From UBA12079 sp964608745 (GTDB lineage: Bacteria > Patescibacteriota > Minisyncoccia > Phycocordibacterales > UBA12079), in contig CAZSPC010000010.1 of the NCBI GenBank assembly GCA_964608745.1, forward strand, positions 1 through 35,077: DNA of 35,077 nt, written 5' to 3'. Below the pieces are notes generated by a model, which saw nothing but the letters and a program-made list of their open reading frames with translations, was not told the origin of the DNA and did not search any database. The position numbers and the translations under genes are program-made. Below are positions 15,111-22,214 of this stretch, one piece after another; the first letter of the stretch is position 1; every line of letters begins with the position of its first letter.

Positions 15111-16270
15111 TTTATTATTCCTCCCCCCAAACAAACATCACCGTCATAAATAACGATTGACTGCCCGCCAGAAACAGCTTTTTGATTCTCATCAAAAACC
15201 ACCATCACATTCTTAGTAGCCGAGCTACTAAGAATTTTGCAGGATTGTAATGATTGTCGATAGCGGATTCGCGCCTGATATTTTTTATTTTCATCTGGCA
15301 CTTCTCCATCTATCCAATTAACACCCACAATCTCAACCTCTTTCCTGTCATTCAGAAGCAAGGCTTCTGAATTCGAAACTGTGAGAGTATTTTGAGTTAT
15401 ATTTTTTGATACAACGAAATATGGTTTGTCCTCTGGTGTCTTCTTTGTTACTAAAAATCCATGTCTCTGACCAACTGTATAGTAATAGGCACCATCATGC
15501 TGACCAATTATTTCTCCTTTTTCATTTAAGACATTTCCTTTTTTCTCTGGTAAAAATCTTTTCAAAAAATCTTTCATTTCAACCATTCCCACAAAACAAA
15601 GTCCTTGACTATCCTTTTTTGTAGCGGTCAGTAGGCCAATTTTTTTAGCAAGTCTCCTCACTTTTGGTTTCTTTAAATGACCAATTGGAAACAGAATATG
15701 TTTTAGTTGATCCTGTGTCAAAGTCCACAAAAAATAAGATTGATCTTTATTATTATCCTCTCCAGCCAACAATTGATATATCTCATTCTTACATTCTCGA
15801 GAATGTAAGAATGAGAAGTAATTTTTTGTGATTTGGAATTTGGAATTTGGTGCTTTTCTACAATAGTGTCCTGTTGCTACATAATCCGCCCCATTCTTCA
15901 ATGCCCACTTCAAAAAACCACCAAACTTAATTGATTTATTACACATCACATCAGGATTCGGTGTTCTCCCCTCTTTATATTCAGAAATCATATAGTCAAA
16001 AACTTCTTTTTTGTATTCTTCTTCCAAATCCAAATCTTTAAAAGGAATATCAAGTTTTGCACATACTCGCATTGCATCTAATCTATCTTCTCGCCAATTA
16101 CATTTTACAAATTCTGGTTGCCATACTTTTATAAAAACACCTGTTACATCATATCCCTGTTTTTTCAATAGCGCAGCAGAAACAGACGAGTCTACCCCAC
16201 CCGACAATCCTACATATACTTTCTTACCCGTTCCACGCAGTGGGATTAGGGTTTTTCCTTTATTTTTCAT
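15107..16270 (-). CDS. mnmA: tRNA-specific 2-thiouridylase MnmA, with in-frame repeat insertion
   Basis: Makes 2-thiouridine at the wobble position of Lys, Glu and Gln tRNAs. SGGVDSS (about residues 23-29) is the ATP pyrophosphatase loop. The catalytic cysteines lie in PNPDVMCNKSIKFG and DSQGLCFVGM. The C-terminal beta-barrel region follows (YYTVGQRHGF, CLGGGII). The start is ATG 16270, giving 387 aa; the longer frame from 16315 runs through a terminator-like region. Between ATGHYCRK and EIYQLLAGEDNNKDQSYFL there are about 22 extra residues (APNSKFQITKNYFSFLHSREC), encoded by a repeat-plus-palindrome like the intergenic elements. TACTAT lies 6 nt before the ATG; no SD. Confidence 0.94.
   Translation of the reverse strand: MKNKGKTLIPLRGTGKKVYVGLSGGVDSSVSAALLKKQGYDVTGVFIKVWQPEFVKCNWREDRLDAMRVCAKLDIPFKDLDLEEEYKKEVFDYMISEYKEGRTPNPDVMCNKSIKFGGFLKWALKNGADYVATGHYCRKAPNSKFQITKNYFSFLHSRECKNEIYQLLAGEDNNKDQSYFLWTLTQDQLKHILFPIGHLKKPKVRRLAKKIGLLTATKKDSQGLCFVGMVEMKDFLKRFLPEKKGNVLNEKGEIIGQHDGAYYYTVGQRHGFLVTKKTPEDKPYFVVSKNITQNTLTVSNSEALLLNDRKEVEIVGVNWIDGEVPDENKKYQARIRYRQSLQSCKILSSSATKNVMVVFDENQKAVSGGQSIVIYDGDVCLGGGIIN
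15781..15855. repeat. Intergenic-type element inserted in frame within mnmA
   Basis: TCTCATTCTTACATTCTC (15781-15798) and its exact reverse complement (15799-15816) form a perfect 36-bp palindrome. Next to it (15827-15850) are repeated words TTTGGAATTTGG. The palindrome plus degenerate words matches the architecture of the junction elements. It adds about 22-25 residues to MnmA without breaking the frame. Confidence 0.75.
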
Positions 16271-16310
16271 ATCTTTATAGTAAGCATTTGAAAGTAAAAT
16301 GCAACAAAAA

Positions 16311-16336
16311 ACCAACCCTTTTCACAGAGGGTTGGT
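16311..16336 (-). terminator. Terminator of the small membrane protein gene
   Basis: ACCAACCCT (16311-16319) pairs with AGGGTTGGT (16328-16336). On the minus strand TTTTTTG follows. Confidence 0.8.
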
Positions 16337-16348
16337 GGTTGATTTTCA

Positions 16349-16600
16349 CTACTCAAGCCAATTAAAAAACTTTTTTGGTACGCGAAACCCATTAACATAA
16401 TATCGGTATTTATCACCTTTTGATTTAATCAAAAATTCTCTTCCAGTTTCTGGATTTCTAAACCACATATCAATGTGCCATTGATTATAACGGTATTTAA
16501 AAATGCTAATAATTATGTGTATAACTGTGATAGTAAAAAAAATAACCAAAAAAGATTCAAGAGAATCTTTTGTAAAAAAATACATAAAAAAATCTTTCAT
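16349..16600 (-). CDS. Small membrane protein
   Basis: An 83-aa protein with one clear membrane helix (about residues 12-33, SFLVIFFTITVIHIIISIF) and a basic/aromatic C-terminal part (NQWHIDMWFRNPETGREFLI, then GFRVPKKFFNWLE) that looks like a small cytoplasmic domain. Family unknown. The frame extends to 16618, but GGAG at 16605-16608 is ideally placed for ATG 16600, so that start is preferred. It is a single-gene cassette with its own terminator. Confidence 0.65.
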   Translation of the reverse strand: MKDFFMYFFTKDSLESFLVIFFTITVIHIIISIFKYRYNQWHIDMWFRNPETGREFLIKSKGDKYRYYVNGFRVPKKFFNWLE

Positions 16601-16681
16601 ATCAATCTCCATTTCCATAATTTAATTTTTTAATTTTCTAAAAACAGATTAGCATTTAATTAACAAGTTGTCTATAAAACT

Positions 16682-16710
16682 TTGATTTTAAATCAAAAAT
16701 ATATTAAAAT
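16682..16710 (+). promoter_or_regulatory. Promoter of the tRNA-Tyr locus
   Basis: TTGATT (16682-16687), 17-bp spacer, TAAAAT (16705-16710). It lies upstream of the first tRNA-like stub. Confidence 0.5.
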
Positions 16711-16726
16711 ACACTGTATCAAATAT

Positions 16727-16778
16727 ATACGTTGGTACTGTGGACGAGAAACGATGGAGTTTCGAATCCGAGCGAAGC
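16727..16778 (+). repeat. tRNA-like stub 1 (degenerate)
   Basis: Begins ATACGTTGGTACTGTGG, resembling the tRNA-Tyr 5' end preceded by its leader. It then has GAAAC-gatgga-GTTTC, a T-loop-like TTCGAATCC and GAGCGAAGC. CGTTGG can pair with CCGAGCG with one bulge, like an acceptor stem. No anticodon arm is present. Confidence 0.5.
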
Positions 16779-16780
16779 AA

Positions 16781-16883
16781 GGAGGACAATGGGGGCAGAC
16801 CACTCTGCCCGAGTGAAGAAAAATCAAGCGCATAAATTTACAATTGAATATAAATAAACATATACGCGTCGGTACTCAAGTGG
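16781..16883 (+). repeat. 103-bp direct repeat, copy A
   Basis: Identical, as read, to 16969-17071. The unit holds GGACAATGGGGGCAGACC, a GGGCAGA-ccac-TCTGCCC hairpin, an AT-rich leader ending AACATATAC, and the first 18 nt of tRNA-Tyr. Confidence 0.85.
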
Positions 16884-16930
16884 ATTAAAAGCAAATTTCT
16901 CTGCTTTTAATCCAATTCCGAACGAAGTGA
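16866..16930 (+). repeat. tRNA-like stub 2
   Basis: The first 18 nt of tRNA-Tyr (16866-16883) run into hairpin GGATTAAAAGCA...TGCTTTTAATCC (16882-16913), then AATTCCGAACGAAGTGAGG. CGTCGG at the 5' end can pair with CCGAACG with one bulge, closing an acceptor-like stem. TTATCGAGCGAAGCGAGATA follows at 16942-16961. Confidence 0.65.
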
Positions 16931-16968
16931 GGAAATTTCCGTTATCGAGCGAAGCGAGATAGGAAATA

Positions 16969-17071
16969 GGAGGACAATGGGGGCAGACCACTCTGCCCGA
17001 GTGAAGAAAAATCAAGCGCATAAATTTACAATTGAATATAAATAAACATATACGCGTCGGTACTCAAGTGG
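16969..17071 (+). repeat. 103-bp direct repeat, copy B
   Basis: The second copy; its last 18 nt are the 5' end of the intact tRNA-Tyr. An 85-bp segment (16884-16968) separates the copies. Confidence 0.85.
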
Positions 17072-17135
17072 TCAACGAGGGCAGACTGTAAATCTGCTGG
17101 CTTAGCCTTCGCAAGTTCGAATCTTGCCCGGCGCA
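17054..17135 (+). tRNA. tRNA-Tyr (GTA)
   Basis: The acceptor strand GCGTCGG (17054-17060) pairs with CCGGCGC (17128-17134); the discriminator is A. The anticodon arm GCAGA-CTGTAAA-TCTGC gives anticodon GTA at 17088-17090. A long variable arm (class II) and T-arm GCAAG-TTCGAAT-CTTGC follow. CCA is not encoded. A hairpin terminator is immediately downstream, and its descending side carries an inverted copy of the tRNA 3' part. Confidence 0.93.
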
Positions 17136-17205
17136 CACAAATAAAAAATACTCTCGATTAAGGGAGTATTTTTTATTTACTGACTCAGTCGGGCAATATT
17201 CGAAC
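17115..17205 (+). terminator. tRNA-Tyr terminator extended by an inverted copy of the tRNA T-arm
   Basis: AAATAAAAAATACTC (17139-17153) pairs with GAGTATTTTTTATTT (17164-17178), an ordinary terminator. Further out, the tRNA bases 17115-17132 (GTTCGAATCTTGCCCGGC) are mirrored by GTCGGGCAATATTCGAAC (17188-17205) with two mismatches. Confidence 0.75.
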
Positions 17206-17530
17206 CGAGTGAGTATAGAGAAGGGCTTTGCCCGACGAACACGAACGAGCGGAGCCTACGAGTTCTTAACGAAGACGAGTCCCGAAGGGCGAAGTTTGAA
17301 TTTAGAACTGGGAAGCGAATCTTGCCCGGCGCACACAAATAAAAAATACTCTCGATTAAGGGAGTATTTTNNNNNNNNNNNNNNNNNNNNNNNNNNNNNN
17401 NNNNNNNNNNNNNNNNNNNNNNNNNNNNNNNNNNNNNNNNNNNNNNNNNNNNNNNNNNNNNNNNNNNNNNCCCGAAGGGCGAAGTTTGAATTTAGAACTG
17501 GGAAGCGAATCTTGCCCGGCGCACAATTTT
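17206..17530 (+). repeat. Rearranged tRNA-Tyr 3' fragments around the scaffold gap
   Basis: GCGAATCTTGCCCGGCGCAC (tRNA 3' end) recurs at 17314-17333 and 17505-17524. Each is preceded by the same CCCGAAGGGCGAAGTTTGAA segment (17281 and 17471). The terminator stem also recurs at 17341-17370. GTCGGGCAA (17188-17196) can pair with TTGCCCGAC (17228-17236). No gene is seen here; the open frames crossing it are spurious. Confidence 0.6.
17371..17470. other. Scaffold gap of 100 N
   Basis: Flanked on both sides by copies of the same repeat, so the true length and copy number are unknown. Confidence 0.99.
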
Positions 17531-17542
17531 AAATAGATTTTG

Positions 17543-17566
17543 AACAACTCAACCCGTTGAGTTGTT
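17543..17566. repeat. Hairpin AACAACTCAA / TTGAGTTGTT
   Basis: A 10-bp perfect stem, loop CCCG. Related to 7073-7102. Confidence 0.65.
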
Positions 17567-17592
17567 TAGTTTTATTGAGTAGTTTTTTTTGA

Positions 17593-17628
17593 TTACCACT
17601 AAATGTCCGATAGGACATTTAGTGGTAA
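17593..17628. repeat. Perfect 16-bp hairpin
   Basis: TTACCACTAAATGTCC (17593-17608), loop GATA, then its exact complement (17613-17628). Confidence 0.8.
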
Positions 17629-17655
17629 GGAGAAGAGGGCTTTGTTAAGCGGTTT

Positions 17656-17688
17656 AAAAGGCTCACCCAATGAGCCTTTTATTTTTTG
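17656..17688 (+). terminator. Terminator at the end of the tRNA-Tyr region
   Basis: AAAAGGCTCA (17656-17665) pairs with TGAGCCTTTT (17671-17680), then ATTTTTTG. Confidence 0.8.
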
Positions 17689-17722
17689 TTGTTTTTTTTG
17701 CTTGCTCGCGCAAGCCGGGGCC

Positions 17723-17761
17723 TGGATTGCCACTCCGTCAACTAACGGATCGCAATGACGA
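17723..17761. repeat. GGATTGC...GCAATGACGA hairpin repeat, copy 2
   Basis: Conserved ends as in copy 1; the inner stem here is CCGT with ACGG. Confidence 0.7.
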
Positions 17762-17787
17762 AAGGAAAAGACGAATGGGTATTGTTT

Positions 17788-20502
17788 CTAAACAACAACT
17801 TTTTGTTTTCGGCTTGCCTTCGGCTCGCTTCGTCTGGATTGCTTCGGTCTTCGACCTCGCAAAGACGACTTTTTTATCACAAACTCTAATTTCTTCCCGT
17901 CATAATCTACCTTTACACTCCCCCCTTCCATCATATTGATTCCGATCATTTCATTAGCAATCGGTGTTAAAACTTTCGATTGAATCAACCTCTTCAAAGG
18001 TCTAGCTCCGTATTGTGGATCATAACCAACTTTACCGAGATAAATAAGTGCTTTTTTAGAAATCGTAAACTTAATATTTTTTTCTAACAACCTTTCCTTA
18101 ACAATACCAATCTGAATATCAACAATTTTTGCAATTGTTTTTGGTGAAAGTACATCAAAAATCACAATCTCATCAAGACGGTTGATAAACTCAGGCCTAA
18201 AATGATCTTTTAGTGCCTTCATGACATTTCCTTTGGCGTCATTATAGGACTCTTGTGCATCTTTATTTTGCCCAAATCCAATCGTTTCCATTTTATCAAC
18301 AAATTGAGACCCAACATTAGATGTCAAAACAATCACTGCATTTCTAAAATTAACAGTCCTCCCCTTTGCATCTGTTAAAGTTCCGTTATCGAGCACCTGC
18401 AATAAAATATTAAATACTTCCGGATGAGCCTTTTCAATCTCATCAAACAAAATCACAGAATACGGTCTGTGTCGCACAGACTCAGTTAAGTGCCCCGCAT
18501 CATCGTGTCCTACATATCCCGGAGGAGAACCAATCAGCTTGGAAACAGAATGTTTTTCCATAAACTCTGACATATCTACTCGAATCAAAGCCTCCTCGTC
18601 ATCAAACAAGAAACCTGCCAACTTTTTAGTTAACTCGGTTTTTCCAACACCGGTTGGCCCAAGAAACATAAATGAACCGATAGGTTTGTTAGGGTCAGCA
18701 ATCCCCACCCTTGAACGCTTAACAGCATCGGAAATTTTTTGGATTGCGTCATTTTGCCCAATAACAGATTTTTTCAATGTTTCTTCCATTCGATTAAGCT
18801 TTTCTACTTCTTCTTCAAGCATCCTTGTTACAGGAACACCAGACCACCGACTAACAATTTCAGCAATTTCATTTTCAGTAATCTCTTGATTCAAAATTCT
18901 TCTAGATTTTTGTAATTTTTTAAGCTTATCATTATTTGTTTTCAATTCTTTTTCAAATTGAGGAATCTTTACATAACGAATTTCCGCCGCCTGAGATAGA
19001 TCAGCCATTGCTTCTGCTTGTTCAGCATCCACTTTCAATTGATCAAGTTCCTCTTTTATCACTTTAATAGCTGAAAATGCGTCCCTTTCGTTCTTCCACT
19101 TCAATTCAAGTTCGGATGTTTGTTCTTGAAGATTACTGATTTCTTCATCAATTTCTTTTACCCTTTTTCCATTTCTTTTGCCGTTTTTACCTGTTTGCTC
19201 GTTAGTCAAAGCTTTTTTCTCAATTTCTAATCGCATAATTTTACGATGAGCGTCTTCTAATACGGGTGGTTTATTTTCCAAAGAAATTTTTAGAGAGGAG
19301 GCTGCCTCATCAATTAAATCAACAGCCTTATCTGGTAAAAATCGGTCTGTAATATACCGACTAGATAAATCAACAGCAGAAATAATCGCGTCATCGGTAA
19401 TCTTCACGCCATGATATAATTCATATTTTTGTTTAATCCCCCGCAAAATTGCCCTCGCATCTTCAAGAGAAGGTTCGGCAACAACCACCGGCTGGAATCT
19501 TCGAGTAAGAGCCGGGTCTTTTTCAATATATTTTTGATATTCTTTTAGAGTTGTTGCTCCAATCGCCCGAAGCTCCCCTCTTGCAAGTGCAGGCTTAATC
19601 ATATTTGATGCATCCATTTGACCCTCAGAAGCACCAGCTCCTACAATAGTATGGAGTTCGTCAATAAATAAAATAACTTTTCCTTCTGATTTTTCAACCT
19701 CTTTCATTATTGCTTTCAATCTGTCTTCAAACTCTCCCCGATATTTTGTACCTGCAACAAGCATTCCAACATCAAGCGAGAGAAGTTCTTTATCTTTCAG
19801 AGACTCGGGTGCATCCCCCTGTACCATCCTCAGAGCAAGTCCTTCAACAATTGCGGTTTTACCAACACCGGCTTCACCAATTAAAACCGGGTTATTCTTT
19901 GTTCGTCGAGAAAGAATTTGAATAATTCTGCGGATTTCATCATCACGCCCGATAACTGGATCAAGTTTATTTTCTTGGGCCATCTTGGTAAGATTTCGAG
20001 TGAATTTTGTTAATGCTCGGTATTTTTTTGGTTGCTGGACATCGGTAATTTTTCCTTCTCTTACTTCTTTGATCACATTTACTACCGCTTCTTTGTCAAT
20101 TTTAAAACGATTAACTATCTGACTAGTCGTTCCAGGAGTATCCAAAAGAGCTAACAAAAAATGTTCTGTTGAAATAAATTCATCATTTAATGACGACGCG
20201 ATTTGAGTTGATTTTTCGAGTGCCTGAGTTAACTCGGGCGTTAAGTAAATTTGATATGAAGGATTTAAGGTTGTGCTTCTTTCTGGTTCTTCTAGAACTT
20301 CGAAAAGTGTGTCTGTCAAAAGAATAGTATCAACCCCAATCCGATCAAGAATAGAAATAACCATACTCTCTTCTTGTAACATCAAGGCGGCAAAAAGATG
20401 TAGCGGACCGACATGGTTTTGACCGCGTTCAATTGCCAATTCATGAGATTTTTTGATCGCCTCTTTGGCTTTGGTTGTTAAATGATTTAGTGGTGGAATC
20501 AT
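17788..20502 (-). CDS. clpB: ClpB disaggregase with a repeat-derived C-terminal tail
   Basis: A hexameric AAA+ chaperone that pulls proteins from aggregates. The N-domain (about 1-145) has double Clp repeats. NBD1 has Walker A GEAGVGKT (209-216) and LFIDELHTIVGAG. The coiled middle domain spans about 410-540, which separates ClpB from ClpC/ClpA. NBD2 has GPTGVGKT and VILFDEIEKAHPEV. 904 aa, longer than the usual 860-870. The last 26 residues (SSLRGRRPKQSRRSEPKASR and on) are unlike ClpB and begin exactly where a GGATTGC-type repeat (17835-17868) enters the frame. The ATG has no SD and is preceded by a long hairpin element. Confidence 0.96.
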   Translation of the reverse strand: MIPPLNHLTTKAKEAIKKSHELAIERGQNHVGPLHLFAALMLQEESMVISILDRIGVDTILLTDTLFEVLEEPERSTTLNPSYQIYLTPELTQALEKSTQIASSLNDEFISTEHFLLALLDTPGTTSQIVNRFKIDKEAVVNVIKEVREGKITDVQQPKKYRALTKFTRNLTKMAQENKLDPVIGRDDEIRRIIQILSRRTKNNPVLIGEAGVGKTAIVEGLALRMVQGDAPESLKDKELLSLDVGMLVAGTKYRGEFEDRLKAIMKEVEKSEGKVILFIDELHTIVGAGASEGQMDASNMIKPALARGELRAIGATTLKEYQKYIEKDPALTRRFQPVVVAEPSLEDARAILRGIKQKYELYHGVKITDDAIISAVDLSSRYITDRFLPDKAVDLIDEAASSLKISLENKPPVLEDAHRKIMRLEIEKKALTNEQTGKNGKRNGKRVKEIDEEISNLQEQTSELELKWKNERDAFSAIKVIKEELDQLKVDAEQAEAMADLSQAAEIRYVKIPQFEKELKTNNDKLKKLQKSRRILNQEITENEIAEIVSRWSGVPVTRMLEEEVEKLNRMEETLKKSVIGQNDAIQKISDAVKRSRVGIADPNKPIGSFMFLGPTGVGKTELTKKLAGFLFDDEEALIRVDMSEFMEKHSVSKLIGSPPGYVGHDDAGHLTESVRHRPYSVILFDEIEKAHPEVFNILLQVLDNGTLTDAKGRTVNFRNAVIVLTSNVGSQFVDKMETIGFGQNKDAQESYNDAKGNVMKALKDHFRPEFINRLDEIVIFDVLSPKTIAKIVDIQIGIVKERLLEKNIKFTISKKALIYLGKVGYDPQYGARPLKRLIQSKVLTPIANEMIGINMMEGGSVKVDYDGKKLEFVIKKSSLRGRRPKQSRRSEPKASRKQKVVV
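17835..17868. repeat. GGATTGC-type hairpin repeat, copy 3, inside the clpB 3' end
   Basis: TGGATTGC...GCAAAGACGA with inner stem GGTC-ttc-GACC. Its edge coincides with the point where ClpB homology ends (codon 879). Confidence 0.7.
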
Positions 20503-20520
20503 GGAAAATTTTGTAAAAAT

Positions 20521-20645
20521 TTTAGTAATAAGTATTAAGGTATAAGTAGTAAGTAAAGAAATTTTTGCACTTCAAACTATTCCTTCTAGGAATTTAGAAT
20601 AGTTTGGAGCAAAGTCACAAAAATTTCTTTAATTTACACTATAAA
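20521..20645. repeat. Junction hairpin element before clpB, AAGTAGTAAGT word class
   Basis: AAAGAAATTTTTG (20555-20567) pairs with CAAAAATTTCTTT (20618-20630), and AAACTATTC (20574-20582) pairs with GAATAGTTT (20597-20605). The left flank has repeated AGTAATAAGTATTAAGG-like words. Confidence 0.75.
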
Positions 20646-20676
20646 TATATGTTTTATGACTATATTAGTCAATAGA

Positions 20677-21531
20677 TTACTCTTCGTCAGAAGCTAAAAG
20701 ATTTTCAACATCTTCTGCAACAAAATCCAAAGGAATAAATTCACTCGAAGTCGGATCGGTACTCAAGCCAATTACCCGACCGTCGAGATTTAAAATAGGT
20801 GTTCCACCAACAATTCCTGTTGGAGAAATATTTGTTTTTATACTCAGTAAAATAGTCTCTTTTTCTGTAACTTCTTCCGTAGTTGTAGCAACCTCTTCTT
20901 CACTTTCTAATGTATCTTTCACCAATCCTGAAATAATTCCTGTCATAATCTCTGTTGATTCAATACCGCCCAGTGCCACAATCGACTGACCTAGTTTTAG
21001 AGAATCAACACTAGCAATTTTAGCTTTTTTAAATACTTTTTTGAAAATTTTATCTTCTTCTTTAATTATTTTTAAATAAGTCACACCTCTATCTTCATTC
21101 ACCGCCAACACTTCTAAATCAAAACTATCTTTATCAATAGAAACTGAATAGGTATTACCTGCTAAAATATTCCAACTATCTGTCACAATAATTCCACTTT
21201 TATCAACCATCACCCCTAAACCAGACGGGATCAACCCCTGTTCGGTAATTTGAGCTATTCTTATGATAACTTCTGATGTATCTTCAACAACTTCCGCAAC
21301 CAGATCTTGTTCTTTTACAACTACGATCTCTTTGCTGGCATTTGCTAAGTTCGTTTCGGGCGTAACTGTTTCGATTGTTTTTTCAACTACCTTATGAATT
21401 GTATTTGTGACAGCAGGAGGAGCCTGATCCATCAAGGTAACCGTCACAATACCAGTCGCAATAGATGTGACGAAACTAGTCAAAAGAGTGAGTAAAACTA
21501 TTTGAGTTTTGTTTAGTTTTTCTATATCCAT
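20677..21531 (-). CDS. Membrane-anchored trypsin-fold protein lacking the catalytic His and Ser
   Basis: A 284-aa protein with one N-terminal membrane helix (about 10-33), a linker, then a chymotrypsin/HtrA-like domain (about 85-280). The domain pattern is clear (SGLGVMVDKSGIIVTDSWNIL, DRGVTYLKI, LGQSIVALGG, ILNLDGRVIGL). However, the NxHV position reads S119-W120-N121, and the GNSGG motif reads GIVGG (239-243). The His and nucleophile Ser are therefore missing while the Asp region (D148) remains. A binding or sensor pseudoprotease is likely. There is no PDZ domain. TATTAT lies 7 nt before the ATG, suggesting a leaderless start. Confidence 0.75.
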   Translation of the reverse strand: MDIEKLNKTQIVLLTLLTSFVTSIATGIVTVTLMDQAPPAVTNTIHKVVEKTIETVTPETNLANASKEIVVVKEQDLVAEVVEDTSEVIIRIAQITEQGLIPSGLGVMVDKSGIIVTDSWNILAGNTYSVSIDKDSFDLEVLAVNEDRGVTYLKIIKEEDKIFKKVFKKAKIASVDSLKLGQSIVALGGIESTEIMTGIISGLVKDTLESEEEVATTTEEVTEKETILLSIKTNISPTGIVGGTPILNLDGRVIGLSTDPTSSEFIPLDFVAEDVENLLASDEE

Positions 21532-21605
21532 AGCAGTAATAATATAACATTATTGAGAAAAATCCAAGTTTTTGGTTGTTCGAAGTGTGGAAAGAAACAA
21601 GCCAA

Positions 21606-21665
21606 TTTTAATTTGTAAATTTTAAATTTTAATTCAAGTTTAAATGATTTAATTTTAAATTTTAA
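21606..21665. repeat. A/T word repeat
   Basis: Words TTTTAATTTGTAAATTTTAA as in 4523-4560 and 28491-28527, with a partial inverted partner. Confidence 0.6.
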
Positions 21666-21668
21666 AAC

Positions 21669-21693
21669 GAATTTTTTGCTTCGCAAAAAATTC
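21669..21693. repeat. A/T-stem hairpin with GC tip
   Basis: GAATTTTTTGC, loop TTC, GCAAAAAATTC. Nearly the same as 517-539. Confidence 0.75.
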
Positions 21694-21709
21694 ATCAAAA
21701 TTACAAAAC

Positions 21710-21747
21710 AAAAAAGCCCACAAGAAGACAGGACTTTTTGTAGGGCT
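21710..21747 (-). terminator. Terminator of the zinc-ribbon gene
   Basis: AGCCC-ACAA (21715-21723) pairs with TTGT-A-GGGCT (21739-21747). On the minus strand TTTTTTG follows. The stem overlaps the stop codon. Confidence 0.75.
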
Positions 21748-22186
21748 ATGGGTGGGTTACGCTCATTTTATTTTTTATTTCATCAGACGGAGGATTACCA
21801 ATACTAGCATTCCCTCCAACTCTACCTTCTTTTGAAGAACTAGTTAAGCTACCGAAGCAATAAAAATAAGAAGGAGACAAAACATCAACACTACAACCAC
21901 AAAAAAAGTTACCACTGAGTTTCAAAAAATGGTGATAGGTTGTATAAGCGTGCCTTTGATAACTAGCATTTGAAACTTTCAAACGCCATTCAATATTACA
22001 CTGTAAACAAAACATCCGCTGAATATTTAATGAATGAAAACAACGAACAGTTGAACCACAGCTTAATTTTCTTTCCTCAGATAATTTCTGACAACAAATT
22101 GGACATTTTGTTAGTGTGTATGTTTTTGCTATTTCTCTTACAATATTTTTATCCAAATGTTGAACATGAGTGGAATGATGATTCAT
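21746..22186 (-). CDS. Cysteine-rich (zinc-ribbon-like) ORFan
   Basis: A 146-aa protein of unknown function. CPICC (33-37), CGSTVRCFH (about 48-56) and FCLQCN (about 59-64) form paired cysteine knuckles likely to bind zinc; a CGC follows near residue 98. The N-terminus is histidine-rich (MNHHSTHVQH). The last 35 residues are Ser/Gly-rich and less protein-like. GGAGG lies 7 nt before ATG 22186. It is 28 bases downstream of the membrane ORFan, so the two form a pair between ddl and the pseudoprotease. Confidence 0.6.
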   Translation of the reverse strand: MNHHSTHVQHLDKNIVREIAKTYTLTKCPICCQKLSEERKLSCGSTVRCFHSLNIQRMFCLQCNIEWRLKVSNASYQRHAYTTYHHFLKLSGNFFCGCSVDVLSPSYFYCFGSLTSSSKEGRVGGNASIGNPPSDEIKNKMSVTHP

Positions 22187-22214
22187 CGTATTTCCTCCGT
22201 CTTAATATTTTGTC

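Noticed and set aside
16781..17071. CRISPR-like direct repeats near tRNA-Tyr
   Set aside because: Only two long copies, no regular spacers and no cas genes.
16866..17135. Group I intron in tRNA-Tyr
   Set aside because: An intact tRNA-Tyr lies downstream, and the insert does not resume with the tRNA 3' half; no intron core is recognised.
17209..17547. Open frames across the first N gap
   Set aside because: They consist of tRNA fragments, repeats and N; no protein-like sequence.
18539..18889. Plus-strand open frame within clpB
   Set aside because: Antisense to the conserved NBD2 coding region; no SD or independent support.
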